Shown in pieces: positions 17,101 through 25,142 of a stretch of 64,000 nt of DNA (position 1 is the stretch's first letter; each line of letters starts with the position of its first letter). Location: positions 186,001 through 250,000 of the forward strand of contig CALCII010000014.1 in NCBI GenBank assembly GCA_937907395.1, in the 5' to 3' direction. This DNA comes from an uncultured Chitinophagaceae bacterium (GTDB lineage: Bacteria > Bacteroidota > Bacteroidia > Chitinophagales > Chitinophagaceae). A model generated the notes under the pieces. That model was not told where the DNA came from. It did no database searches and saw nothing but the letters and a program-made list of their open reading frames with translations. Position numbers and translations under genes: made by a program.

Positions 17101-19494
17101 AAACCACATAGCATCAGTGAAATTCCGCTTACAGTGGCACATGGTTTCCAATCCATCAAAGTGGATGAGAAAAACCGGAAGATGAATGTGCAGATTACTT
17201 CGGCAAAATCGGTTCGCAGCCGTACCCATCAGAAAGTGAAAGTAAAAGCCAGTCCGGGCAGTTACATCACACTGGCAGCAGTCGACAATGGTGTGTTGCA
17301 GGTGAGCAATATGAAAACACCGGATCCGTATCAATACTTCTACCAGAAAAAAGAACTGGGTGTAAATGCGTTTGACCTGTATCCCTTACTCTTCCCCGAA
17401 CTACGTGCCCGGATGAGCAGTACCGGCGGTGATGGTGCCGATATGGAAAAGCGCAACAACCCCATGCCCAACAAGCGGATTAAAATCATGAGCTTCTGGA
17501 GCGGTGTGCAGAAAACAAACGGCAACGGTGAAGCCAGTTTTGAATTTGATGTGCCCGAGTTCAGCGGTGAAATACGTTTAATGGCAATTGCTTATAAAGA
17601 CGAACAATTTGGTGCCGGTGAAGTAAATATGACTGTAGCCGATCCTGTGGTGATCAGTGCCGGGTTACCCCGTTTCTTAAGTCCGGGTGATACAGTAACT
17701 GTGCCGGTTACCCTAAGTAACACCACGGCCAAAAGCACAGCAGCCAGTATTAAATTAAATGTATCCGGACCTTTACAGGTAGCAGGAATCAATACAGCAC
17801 AAACCAGCTTACAACCAAATGCAGAGAACAACGTGGTGTTTAAAGTAGTAGCGCAACAAAAAATTGATTCCGGGAGTATCCGTATTGAAGTGAACGCATT
17901 GGGTGAAACCTTCTGGAGCGAAACACCCATCACCGTTCGTCCGCCATCCACCCTGCAAAAAGAAAGTGGCAGCGGCAGTATCACAGGTGGCGCATCGCAA
18001 ACCATAACGATGCCGGTTAACCGCTTTATTCCGGGTAGCGTCAGTTATCAATTGGTGGTGAGCAAATCACCAGTGCTGGAATTGGGCAATCAGCTTGATT
18101 ACCTGTTGCAGTATCCCTATGGTTGTACCGAGCAAACCATCTCAGCCGCTTTTCCGCAATTGTATTTCAGCGACCTAGCCGATCAGTTCCGGAAAAACAA
18201 TGCATCCACTTCTGTAGCCAATATCAACGAAGCGATCCGCAAAATCAAAATGCGGCAGGTGTATAACGGATCGGTTACGTTGTGGGACAATGAAAGCAGT
18301 GCCAGCTGGTGGACCACGGTTTATGCAGCACATTTCTTACTCGAAGCACGCAAGGCCGGTTATGAAGTGGACAACAGTTTGATTGAAACCATGATGGGAT
18401 ACCTCATCAACCGTTTGAAAACAAAAGAAACGATTGACTACATATACAACCGGACAGAGAAAAAGAAAATTGCTCCCAAAGAAGTTGCTTACAGTTTGTA
18501 TGTGCTGGCACTGGGCAACCGTTCACAGATCAGCGTGATGAATTATTACAAAGCCAATCAGCAGTTACTGTCACTCGACAGCCGTTATCTTTTATCGGCT
18601 GCTTATGCACTGAGCGGTGATCGCAAATCATTTGCGGCAATGCTGCCTTCTTCTTTTGCAGGTGAAATCAGTGTGGCACAATCCGGTGGAAGTTTTTACA
18701 GCGATGTGCGTGACGAATCCATTGCCTTGAACACGTTGATTGATGTGGATCCGGGTAATGCACAGGTGCCGGTGATGGCACGCCATATCACACAGTATCT
18801 CAAAACACGTCAGTGGCTCAGCACACAGGAACGTGCTTTTGGTTTCCTTGCATTGGGCAAACTGGCAAGAGCGGCTGCTAACAGTACTGTAACAGCAGAG
18901 ATCAAAGTGAACGGAAAAACAATCAGCAAAGTCAATGGAAGCAGTATTCGTTTAACCGAACGCCAGCTCAACGGCAGTAATTTTGAAATCAGCACCAAAG
19001 GCACAGGTCGGCTTTACTATTACTGGGTGGCCGAAGGTGTGAGTGCCACCGGTACGTATAAAGAAGAAGACAGTTACCTGAAAGTGCGGAGACAATTTTA
19101 CAACCGTTACGGACAATTGATCACCAGTAACAGCTTCAAACAAAACGATCTCATCATTGTGAAAGTAACCGTTGAGAAAAGTTTTGCCACACCGGTAGAG
19201 AATGTAGTACTTACCGATTTGTTACCAGCCGGTTTTGAAATTGAAAACCCACGTACCAAAGAATTGCCGGGCATGGATTGGATCAAAGACGGACTGGATC
19301 CAACAGCCATGGATGTGCGTGACGACCGGATTCACTTCTTTGTCGATCTTACGAACGGACGTCAATCTTATTACTATGCCGTGAGAGCAGTATCGCCCGG
19401 TGTGTATAAAATGGGACCCGTGAATGCCGATGCCATGTACAATGGCGAATACCATTCGTACAACGGCGCAGGCGTAGTACGGATTTCGCAATAA
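14122..19494 (+). CDS. Bacterial alpha-2-macroglobulin lipoprotein
   Basis: About 1790 residues from ATG 14122, which begins a lipoprotein signal ending LILSC (cysteine at about 21). It follows the bacterial A2M plan: repeated macroglobulin beta domains, a bait region (about 1090-1130, with low-complexity text around MSSTGGDGADMEKRNNPM), and a complement-like alpha/alpha toroid with the thioester site YPYGCTEQ (C1335 to Q1338). Such proteins trap attacking proteases covalently in the periplasm or at the membrane. The last ~150 residues form the receptor-like C-terminal domain. It is divergent from pbpC with about 180 bp between start codons. An AACCAC-type repeat acts as terminator. Confidence 0.93.
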   Translation: MKRSQLHLLMVSAVVTLILSCNRNAVKLSDTTAKGEVQPLQNLVFRFNKQLVPDSLLNRWDSIPYVEFEPKINGRFRWEHGDELIFSPSSPLSPATTYKATIGKEVLSQTKYNNVTVDGGIEFHTPDLQLENTNVTWVMDDATGKAVPQADLYFNYSVTPASLKDKLHVTFDGQAKEYSLQTINSDKKISIRLQNIQAEDKDYPTNITLDKGLLPDGGKNATKEEIKEDMTIPSPYRLVITNIESSHDGISASVKLFTSQQVVLEGINGFIQISPDVKYSVQAEEDGFLITGEGFDVAKTYELTLKEGLRGKLGGTLKEPYKNTIAFGELEPGISFGNSKAVYLSAAGSRNIEVRITNMPKVKVVISKIYESNLLVAHKYGYYPRTSDEEYYYDEENGDYTLGDVIYEQEIDTRTLPKVGGSRLYHFNIADRVKDFNGIYHLQIQSTEDYWIRDNRFISLSNIGLIAKEGKEKMYVFANSIQTAEPLNGVNVTVYGANNQVLGLGTTNSEGVAEVAYTKKEFSGFKPAMVIAKTADDFNYLPFQSTRVNTSRFDVGGKAWNSTGVDAFIYAERDIYRPGEKINANVVLRNKGWKSPGELPVKLKLIMPNGKELKSFRKTLNEQGSAEVSVDLPLAAVTGSYQLELYSGNDVLLGSKSFSVEEFVPDRIKVSAKLGKETLNAGDSTTLRINAVNFFGPPAANRKYETEIQFKQSYFNPKKYDRYTFALSNQSSFFDKVVNEGTTDANGNATEPISVPALYKNRGLLSVNIYTTVFDETGRPVSKLTNADVYTQPVFYGLGTDGYWYYPLNQAVKFPLIALTKNQQVTTAPAKVQVIKQEYRTVLSKSGSYFRYESQKEEKIVKEEVVNIGGENTSYVFVPRQAGDYEIRVYAPGSDTYVSRSFYSYGSWGTSNSSFEVNTEGQIDIELDKSDYYTGEKAKILFKTPFSGKMLVTFETDHVVSYQYVTVDNRTASLELPLSTEHLPNVYVTATLIKPHSISEIPLTVAHGFQSIKVDEKNRKMNVQITSAKSVRSRTHQKVKVKASPGSYITLAAVDNGVLQVSNMKTPDPYQYFYQKKELGVNAFDLYPLLFPELRARMSSTGGDGADMEKRNNPMPNKRIKIMSFWSGVQKTNGNGEASFEFDVPEFSGEIRLMAIAYKDEQFGAGEVNMTVADPVVISAGLPRFLSPGDTVTVPVTLSNTTAKSTAASIKLNVSGPLQVAGINTAQTSLQPNAENNVVFKVVAQQKIDSGSIRIEVNALGETFWSETPITVRPPSTLQKESGSGSITGGASQTITMPVNRFIPGSVSYQLVVSKSPVLELGNQLDYLLQYPYGCTEQTISAAFPQLYFSDLADQFRKNNASTSVANINEAIRKIKMRQVYNGSVTLWDNESSASWWTTVYAAHFLLEARKAGYEVDNSLIETMMGYLINRLKTKETIDYIYNRTEKKKIAPKEVAYSLYVLALGNRSQISVMNYYKANQQLLSLDSRYLLSAAYALSGDRKSFAAMLPSSFAGEISVAQSGGSFYSDVRDESIALNTLIDVDPGNAQVPVMARHITQYLKTRQWLSTQERAFGFLALGKLARAAANSTVTAEIKVNGKTISKVNGSSIRLTERQLNGSNFEISTKGTGRLYYYWVAEGVSATGTYKEEDSYLKVRRQFYNRYGQLITSNSFKQNDLIIVKVTVEKSFATPVENVVLTDLLPAGFEIENPRTKELPGMDWIKDGLDPTAMDVRDDRIHFFVDLTNGRQSYYYAVRAVSPGVYKMGPVNADAMYNGEYHSYNGAGVVRISQ

Positions 19495-19503
19495 CCTGTA
19501 TAG

Positions 19504-19570
19504 TGCCCTTTGTAAAAGCCTTGTGTCTTTATGGTTTAACCACAGTACAAGGAAAACAAAGGGCATTTTT
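19504..19570 (+). terminator. Repeat-derived hairpin terminator after the alpha-2-macroglobulin gene
   Basis: TGCCCTTTGT (19504-19513) pairs with ACAAAGGGCA (19556-19565), with an inner CCTTGT/ACAAGG pairing, followed by five T. The arms belong to the AACCACAAAGG interspersed family, here placed as a terminator nine bases past the stop. Confidence 0.7.
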
Positions 19571-19616
19571 ATGTAATAAAAGGAGCAGCAGCATCTAAAC
19601 AAAAACTAAAAGTGAG

Positions 19617-20288
19617 ATGAAAATAAATTCATGGCTGCTGTTCTTCCTGTTGTTGAGTTATTGCACTGCTGGAGCACAACAGGACACCCTTCGTTTCCGG
19701 GATCTTGTCCGGTCGGTATTGGTGGACCGCTCGAAAGATCAAAAACAATACCCCACGCCCCCGCTTGTTACCAATGAAGTGGTGTTATTCATGCAAGAGG
19801 AATTCAAGAAAAACGATTCGGCACAGTATTACTTTTTACAGTTGAGTACCGATTCGATGCGCACCCATTATCCTCGTTACGGAGAAGCCTTGCAATACTT
19901 CTTCAGAAAAGATTTGTTTGCTACGATGCTATCCTTATCGGTTCACTGGAATCCGGATATCCGTGTGTATTCGCAAACGGAATTGCAAAAGCTGATCCAC
20001 AGAGGTATGCTCATCAACGATCAGAAACTCAAAACCGGTAAACGGAGAGCAGAGTTTCAGCTGGGCATCCGTTTTCTGATCTTTGTTCTTGAGCAAACGC
20101 CATGGTCTATCCCCGGCAGTGAAAACTCTACGATTCATTCAATGTACATCTATAGCATTTGCAAAAGTCTTGACTATCTTACCGGCGAGCGGAAAATGAT
20201 TCAACGACAGCACTATTATTCAATAAGCGACCAACAGATTCAACAATCAATCATACAATGGAAACAACATATCAAAGATGCTCATTGA
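19617..20288 (+). CDS. Secreted hypothetical protein
   Basis: 223 residues with a signal peptide (MKINSWLLFFLLLSYCTAGAQ). The mature part is mostly helical (for example EVVLFMQEEFKKNDSAQYYF) with no motif I recognise. Its stop overlaps the start of the next gene by one base (TGATG at 20286-20290), so the two are probably translationally coupled and work together. Function unknown. Confidence 0.7.
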   Translation: MKINSWLLFFLLLSYCTAGAQQDTLRFRDLVRSVLVDRSKDQKQYPTPPLVTNEVVLFMQEEFKKNDSAQYYFLQLSTDSMRTHYPRYGEALQYFFRKDLFATMLSLSVHWNPDIRVYSQTELQKLIHRGMLINDQKLKTGKRRAEFQLGIRFLIFVLEQTPWSIPGSENSTIHSMYIYSICKSLDYLTGERKMIQRQHYYSISDQQIQQSIIQWKQHIKDAH

Positions 20289-20770
20289 TGCTGCTGGCAC
20301 TGTTGGTTCAACTGACAGTAACCGCCCAGCTTTCTTCCCTTAGCAAAGCGGCAGAAAAAGGAAGGTGGAACAAAGTGGAGCGGATTATGAAACGAAAAAT
20401 CCATGAACAGAACCGTGTGTTTGATTTCGACAACCGGGAACGGAAAACCGTCCTTTCTTTTACTATAGCGTATGACACCCTTGTTCATTGGCTGAAGAAG
20501 TCGCCCGTAGTGGAAGATGCAGCATCGGATAAGTGCCAGGCCAATCTAATGATCTACCCGGGGCATTCGGCTGTTGGTGTTCGCTTCAAAACGAAGAATG
20601 GAATCGTTGAAAAATGCTTTGTGGTACAGGAAGGTACTACCGGTACAATCAACATTTTCGGGTGGCACCCGCACCTGGTTCGATATAAATGGAAACTGGT
20701 TTATAAAAGAATGAGAGATTGTAAGGGTTTTGTAGAAGAGCAGAAGGCATTGTGTGAGAAAAGAAATTAA
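20288..20770 (+). CDS. Secreted hypothetical protein, coupled to the upstream gene
   Basis: I place the start at ATG 20288, inside the TGATG overlap with the previous stop. This gives MLLALLVQLTVTAQ, a complete signal peptide, whereas the ATG at 20258 would add ten residues inside the upstream gene. The mature ~145 residues open with a helix (KAAEKGRWNKVERIMKRKI, similar in look to one ankyrin-like helix pair) and then a beta-rich domain with four cysteines. No family recognised. The pair appears to be one transcription unit ending before the hairpins at 20890. Confidence 0.68.
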   Translation: MLLALLVQLTVTAQLSSLSKAAEKGRWNKVERIMKRKIHEQNRVFDFDNRERKTVLSFTIAYDTLVHWLKKSPVVEDAASDKCQANLMIYPGHSAVGVRFKTKNGIVEKCFVVQEGTTGTINIFGWHPHLVRYKWKLVYKRMRDCKGFVEEQKALCEKRN

Positions 20771-20889
20771 GTACAAACATTCTGTTTCATTAAAAACCTG
20801 ATTACCGCATACTCTTCCCAACTTATTAATATAATCAGGGAGTCAATGCCCGGCACTACAGTAGTACAAAAGCTATATCAAGGTAACAT

Positions 20890-20916
20890 CCGCCATCGGG
20901 GCGTATTCGATGGCGG
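20890..20916. terminator. Strong intergenic hairpin
   Basis: CCGCCATCG (20890-20898) pairs perfectly with CGATGGCGG (20908-20916) around a nine-base loop, followed shortly by a T run. It lies 119 bp past the stop of the secreted-protein pair and probably ends that transcript. Confidence 0.6.
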
Positions 20917-20927
20917 GGCCCTTTTTG

Positions 20928-20955
20928 GTTACTTTTTGGGCAAGCAAAAAGTGAC
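20928..20955. repeat. Inverted repeat GTTACTTTTTG / CAAAAAGTGAC
   Basis: An 11-base arm with one mismatch around a GGCAAG loop, lying just after the GC-rich hairpin. It reads as a second hairpin, useful for ending minus-strand transcription from the acetyltransferase gene at 21014-21481. Confidence 0.5.
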
Positions 20956-21013
20956 AAAGAAAACAGTTCATTCGAATGTTATACTAGAATCTTTCATTGA
21001 TTCAATAGATTCT

Positions 21014-21481
21014 TCACAACTCCTTCTCCATATACACCACACCCTTCAATGGATTTTCATAATAAGCAGTGGTTTCTGTAAAACCATGTTGTTTATATAA
21101 AGCAATTGCTGCCTGCAGTTTTTCCAATGTATCCAGTTTCATTTTTTTGTACCCGAGTTTCACCGCATCGTTCAACAACAGTTCCACCAGTTCCTTGCCT
21201 ATTTTATACCGACGGTATTCCGGCTTCACATACAACCGTTTCATTTCGCAAACACCTTCTTCCAAAGGCGTCAATGCAATACAGCCGGCGGGTTCGTTGT
21301 TGTATAAGGCGAGATACAATACACCCGATGGTGGTCCGTATTTTTTCAACGGATCTTTCAGTTCTTCTTCAAAACTCTGGAAACATAAATTTTCGCCCAG
21401 CTCCTGTTCGTAAGAACGAAACAGTTGGCGGATGGCATCCATCTGCATCCCTTCTTCCGTGATTAATTGAATCGTTGTCAT
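21014..21481 (-). CDS. GNAT-family N-acetyltransferase
   Basis: 155 residues, full length for a single GNAT domain. The acetyl-CoA site is visible as MKRLYVKPEYRRYKIGKEL (about residues 83-101; the usual form is R-x-x-G/K-x-G), followed by YKKMKLDTL and a C-terminal YKQHGF motif. It transfers an acetyl group to an amine; the substrate cannot be predicted. It is divergent from the DUF418 genes downstream. Confidence 0.87.
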   Translation of the reverse strand: MTTIQLITEEGMQMDAIRQLFRSYEQELGENLCFQSFEEELKDPLKKYGPPSGVLYLALYNNEPAGCIALTPLEEGVCEMKRLYVKPEYRRYKIGKELVELLLNDAVKLGYKKMKLDTLEKLQAAIALYKQHGFTETTAYYENPLKGVVYMEKEL

Positions 21482-21597
21482 GCGTTCTATTCTTCTGTAA
21501 AACTACCGGATCTGAAAAAGAATCAAAACAAAAGACAGCATTAGTTGCAGAATCAGATTCTTCTTTCTACCTTTTGTGCGCACCAAACCAACCTGCC

Positions 21598-22932
21598 ATG
21601 AGCCAGACGCCTGAGCTGCGGTCAATTGATCCGCACGAACGAATCCATGTGCTGGATTCAGCCAGAGGATTTGCCCTTCTCGGAATCCTGTTGATGAACA
21701 TTCCTTTTTTCAGTCTGCCCGTTGAAACAGCAATGAGTCTTCACCCCCGGAATGAATACAGCGGTGTCAACTATTACACCTGGTGGATCGTGAATTTATT
21801 CTTTGAAGGTTCCATGCGGGGTTTGTTTTCAATGATGTTTGGCGCCAGTATGATGTTACTCACTACAAGATTATCAAACAAAGCTCATATTGACAGTGCT
21901 GCCGAAATCTATACCCGCCGTATGATCTGGATGCTGATGTTTGGACTCATTGATGCGTTTATCATTCTGTGGCCGGGTGACATTCTGTATTCCTATGCGA
22001 TCTGCGGTTTGTTTCTCTTTCCCTTACGAAGTGTAAAACCCAAATACCTTTTCCTGATTGCCGGTATCCTGATGGTATTGTTCACGTTCAAATCCACCTG
22101 GATGGCACATGAGCCTTTGCGGTTGAAAAAAGAATCGGCCATTATTCAGAAAATCGACACCAACCGGGTTAAACTCACCGAAGACCAAAAAGAGATTCTG
22201 GGAAAATGGGAAGGTTTTCAGGAAAAACAAAAGCCTGAATCGAAACAAAAAGAAGCAGATACAGAAACCCGTAAGGTGAAAGGTTCCTACAGCGGTCTGT
22301 TTTCGTATTTCGCAGATATCAATTTCATGTTACAGACAACTGATTTTTATCACAACGGATTTCTCGACTGTCTCATTTTCATGATCATTGGGATTGGCTT
22401 GTTTAAACTCAATATCCTCACCGGGGAGCGGAGTAAACAATTTTACATTGCAATGGCATTGATTGGCTATGTGATTGCGTTTCCGTTGGCATACCGGAAT
22501 CTGCACCTGGCGGTTTCCACTAAATTTGATGTCATTAAAATGCTGGAACGTTCCCTTATAGGAACCTATGAAGTAAGACGATTGGGATTAACACTCGGCC
22601 ACCTGGGTATGATTATGTTCTTTTACAAACAGGGTTGGTTCCGCTTCCTGTTCAACGCATGGGGCAAAGTGGGACAAATGGCTTTTAGCAACTATCTGCT
22701 GCAGAACATCACCTGCAGCTTATTATTCTATGGTTATGGATTCAACCTGTTCAATCAACTGCAACGCTATCAACTATACATGGTTGTTGCATGCGTATGG
22801 ATACTCAACATTGTTTTCAGTTATATATGGTTACATTTTTACCGCATTGGTCCGTTTGAATGGATCTGGCGCAGCCTCACTTACTGGAAATTACAACCGC
22901 TCAAAAAAACACAAACATCATCTGCCAACTAA
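21598..22932 (+). CDS. DUF418 family polytopic membrane protein (first of two)
   Basis: ATG 21598 starts MSQTPELRSIDPHERIHVLDSARGFALLGILLMN, the family's usual N-terminus (R-I-x-x-L-D-x-x-RG-F-A-L-x-G-I-x-x-x-N); the 41 codons upstream in frame are not conserved. About 445 residues with several membrane helices, and the C-terminal DUF418 hallmark (AFSNYLLQNITCSLLFYGYG then GPFEWIWRSLTY). A charged insertion at about 190-230 is lysine/glutamate-rich. DUF418 proteins are suspected transporters without a firm function. Six bases separate it from a second DUF418 gene. Confidence 0.87.
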   Translation: MSQTPELRSIDPHERIHVLDSARGFALLGILLMNIPFFSLPVETAMSLHPRNEYSGVNYYTWWIVNLFFEGSMRGLFSMMFGASMMLLTTRLSNKAHIDSAAEIYTRRMIWMLMFGLIDAFIILWPGDILYSYAICGLFLFPLRSVKPKYLFLIAGILMVLFTFKSTWMAHEPLRLKKESAIIQKIDTNRVKLTEDQKEILGKWEGFQEKQKPESKQKEADTETRKVKGSYSGLFSYFADINFMLQTTDFYHNGFLDCLIFMIIGIGLFKLNILTGERSKQFYIAMALIGYVIAFPLAYRNLHLAVSTKFDVIKMLERSLIGTYEVRRLGLTLGHLGMIMFFYKQGWFRFLFNAWGKVGQMAFSNYLLQNITCSLLFYGYGFNLFNQLQRYQLYMVVACVWILNIVFSYIWLHFYRIGPFEWIWRSLTYWKLQPLKKTQTSSAN

Positions 22933-22938
22933 TCCTTT

Positions 22939-24207
22939 ATGACGCATTCAAGCATTCATCCCGTACACAACAACGAACGTATTATATTAATGGATGCTCT
23001 CCGTGGCATTGCCATTCTCGGAATTTTCATTGCTAACCTTGGCGTGGGCTTCTCTTTTTATGAATTCAAGCCAGATAATAGTGGCCCCTGGTTTCACCAG
23101 CTGGATCACTCCTTTCAGTTCTGGCAACATGTATTTATTGAAGGAAAATTTTATTCCATCTTCAGCTTTCTGTTTGGCTGGGGTATTGCTATTCAGCTGC
23201 AACGGAGTGAAGTGAAAGGTATCAGTCCGGCTTCGTTTATGCGCCGCCGTTTAACTTTCATGCTACTGCTGGGCCTTGCACACCTGTTACTACTGTGGAG
23301 CGGAGATATTGTTGCGTTTTATGCACTGGTGGGATTTGTGTTTCTGTGGATACGGAAATGGAGCAGCCGGAAACTACTGATCACTGCAATTATCTGTCTT
23401 TTATTACCCGTTCCGCTCTATTATCTCAAAATGAAATTTCCGGTACTTCTGGCACCGGCCGGTATTGTTTTTCAAACCGGTGATACAGTTGACAAGTGGC
23501 TGCAGGGAACCAACAGCAGCGGACTGCAGGGTTTTGAATTGTTCATCCATAATATCAAACATGGAAACTATATCGACCAGTTAAAAACACTGCTTTCGGG
23601 TATCTTTTTCCGTTATGGTGATTTACTATTCCAGGATCGTTTTTTCAAAGTGCTGGGAATGATTATTCTTGGTTATCTCATGGGGCATGAAAACCGTTAC
23701 AAACAAATACTCATCAATAAAACACTGCTGACCAAAATTGCTATAGCCGGGCTGGTGATTGGTTTGCCCAGCAATTATCTGTTGGCGCAATACATGGAAT
23801 CAGACGCTTATTATAGTTTACAAATAGAAGGTTTCTACCGCACTATTGTGTATGCTACAGGCATTGCTCCGTTGGCAATGGCCTTTATGTCGCTCTTCTT
23901 CCTTGCAGCTTTAACCAAACCCGGACTGGCCATTATCAAACTATTACAACCGGCCGGAAAGATGGCCTTCACAAATTATATTCTGCATTCAGTAATTGGC
24001 ACGATTGTTTTCTTTGGTGCAGGATTTGGAATGTTACGGGAAGTAGGTCCGGTTTATTATACCATTTTTGCATGGATTGTGTTTATCCTGCAGGTGATCA
24101 TCAGCACTTACTGGTTACGCTATTTTCAGTTTGGCCCTATTGAATGGTTGTGGCGAAGTGCAACGTATGGAAAATGGCAATCTTTCAAAAAGCGAACAAC
24201 TGTTTAA
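22939..24207 (+). CDS. DUF418 family polytopic membrane protein (second of two)
   Basis: 422 residues. It has the same architecture as its upstream neighbour: NERIILMDALRGIAILGIFIANL at the start, then membrane helices, AFTNYILHSVIGTIVFFGAGFG, and GPIEWLWRSATYG near the end. The two look like diverged tandem duplicates and are probably co-transcribed (six-base gap). They may function as a pair, or duplicate a transport or acyl-transfer-like activity; neither is known. Confidence 0.87.
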   Translation: MTHSSIHPVHNNERIILMDALRGIAILGIFIANLGVGFSFYEFKPDNSGPWFHQLDHSFQFWQHVFIEGKFYSIFSFLFGWGIAIQLQRSEVKGISPASFMRRRLTFMLLLGLAHLLLLWSGDIVAFYALVGFVFLWIRKWSSRKLLITAIICLLLPVPLYYLKMKFPVLLAPAGIVFQTGDTVDKWLQGTNSSGLQGFELFIHNIKHGNYIDQLKTLLSGIFFRYGDLLFQDRFFKVLGMIILGYLMGHENRYKQILINKTLLTKIAIAGLVIGLPSNYLLAQYMESDAYYSLQIEGFYRTIVYATGIAPLAMAFMSLFFLAALTKPGLAIIKLLQPAGKMAFTNYILHSVIGTIVFFGAGFGMLREVGPVYYTIFAWIVFILQVIISTYWLRYFQFGPIEWLWRSATYGKWQSFKKRTTV

Positions 24208-24264
24208 AGAATGATCATCAGTTTTTATGGTGATTGATCTCACATTCAAACACATAAGAGCAAG

Positions 24265-24272
24265 TACCTTTG
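24265..24272 (+). promoter_or_regulatory. TAnnTTTG box before the DUF2490 gene
   Basis: TACCTTTG matches the Bacteroidota -7 consensus, though no clear -33 element is seen. It lies inside the longest version of the next ORF, which argues that translation starts after it. Confidence 0.35.
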
Positions 24273-24295
24273 CGGCCTCAACAACAACATTCGTT

Positions 24296-25075
24296 TTGAA
24301 AACAGTTTCGTTTTTTATCGTTACCTTATTCTTTATTACAGGTTTACATGCACAACAAACAGCCCGTTCGGTTCAAACACAAAATCATTTCTGGTGGAGT
24401 GTAAACACTAATGCAAAAGTGTGTGGCAAGTGGAGTGTGATTGCTGATTTGCATATTCGCCGCACCGACTATTTAAAAAACAACAGCTTTTATTATACTC
24501 GTATTGGTGCCGGTTACGCTGTGACTGATAAATTTTCAACAGCATTAGCTGTGGGACATATGTGGCTGGCCAACCGGACCAATGCAACAGAATTGTTCAC
24601 CAATGAAAACAGGATTGTACAACAGTTCCAATTAAATCAAACAGTAGGAAAAGTAAATGTTTCCAACCGTCTGCGTATTGAAGAACGCTGGGTACAAAAA
24701 ATCGTCAACAATGCATTAACCGATTCTTACCGTTACACCACCCGTTTCCGTTATCAGTTGGCACTTTCCATTCCGTTAAGCAAAAACAAAAAAGTACCCA
24801 CCCTTGCATTATCAGATGAACTGCTGATGCAAACGGGAAAAGATATTGTGTACAATTCTTTTGATCAGAACCGTTTGTTTGGTGGTATTCGTCAACAGGT
24901 AACAAAAACATTATCGTTTGATTTTGGTTATATGTTCGTGTATCAACAAAAACTGAGTGGTTACCAATACACAAAAAACCACACCATCCGCTGGTTTTTC
25001 TACTGGCAACCCGATTTTCGCAAGAAACCCAAAACAACCACCGCTGCTATCACACATATGAACGACGACATCTGA
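24296..25075 (+). CDS. DUF2490 outer-membrane beta-barrel-like protein
   Basis: The mature part has the DUF2490 pattern: FWWSVNTNAKVCGKWSV, then alternating hydrophobic strands ending in aromatic residues (YYTRIGAGYAV, RLRIEERWVQK, YRYTTRFRYQLAL, FDFGYMFVYQ), consistent with a small outer-membrane barrel. I favour a TTG start at 24296, giving MKTVSFFIVTLFFITGLHAQ as signal peptide. The ATG at 24227 puts about 23 polar residues before it and lies upstream of a TAnnTTTG box. Function unknown. It sits 88 bp after the DUF418 pair and 67 bp before the acylase. Confidence 0.78.
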   Translation: MKTVSFFIVTLFFITGLHAQQTARSVQTQNHFWWSVNTNAKVCGKWSVIADLHIRRTDYLKNNSFYYTRIGAGYAVTDKFSTALAVGHMWLANRTNATELFTNENRIVQQFQLNQTVGKVNVSNRLRIEERWVQKIVNNALTDSYRYTTRFRYQLALSIPLSKNKKVPTLALSDELLMQTGKDIVYNSFDQNRLFGGIRQQVTKTLSFDFGYMFVYQQKLSGYQYTKNHTIRWFFYWQPDFRKKPKTTTAAITHMNDDI

Positions 25076-25142
25076 CAGCGCTTGTTCAGGTAAGCCTGAA
25101 TACTTAGCTTTAAGTATTAGTAACCTGAATGAACTGCTTGTT

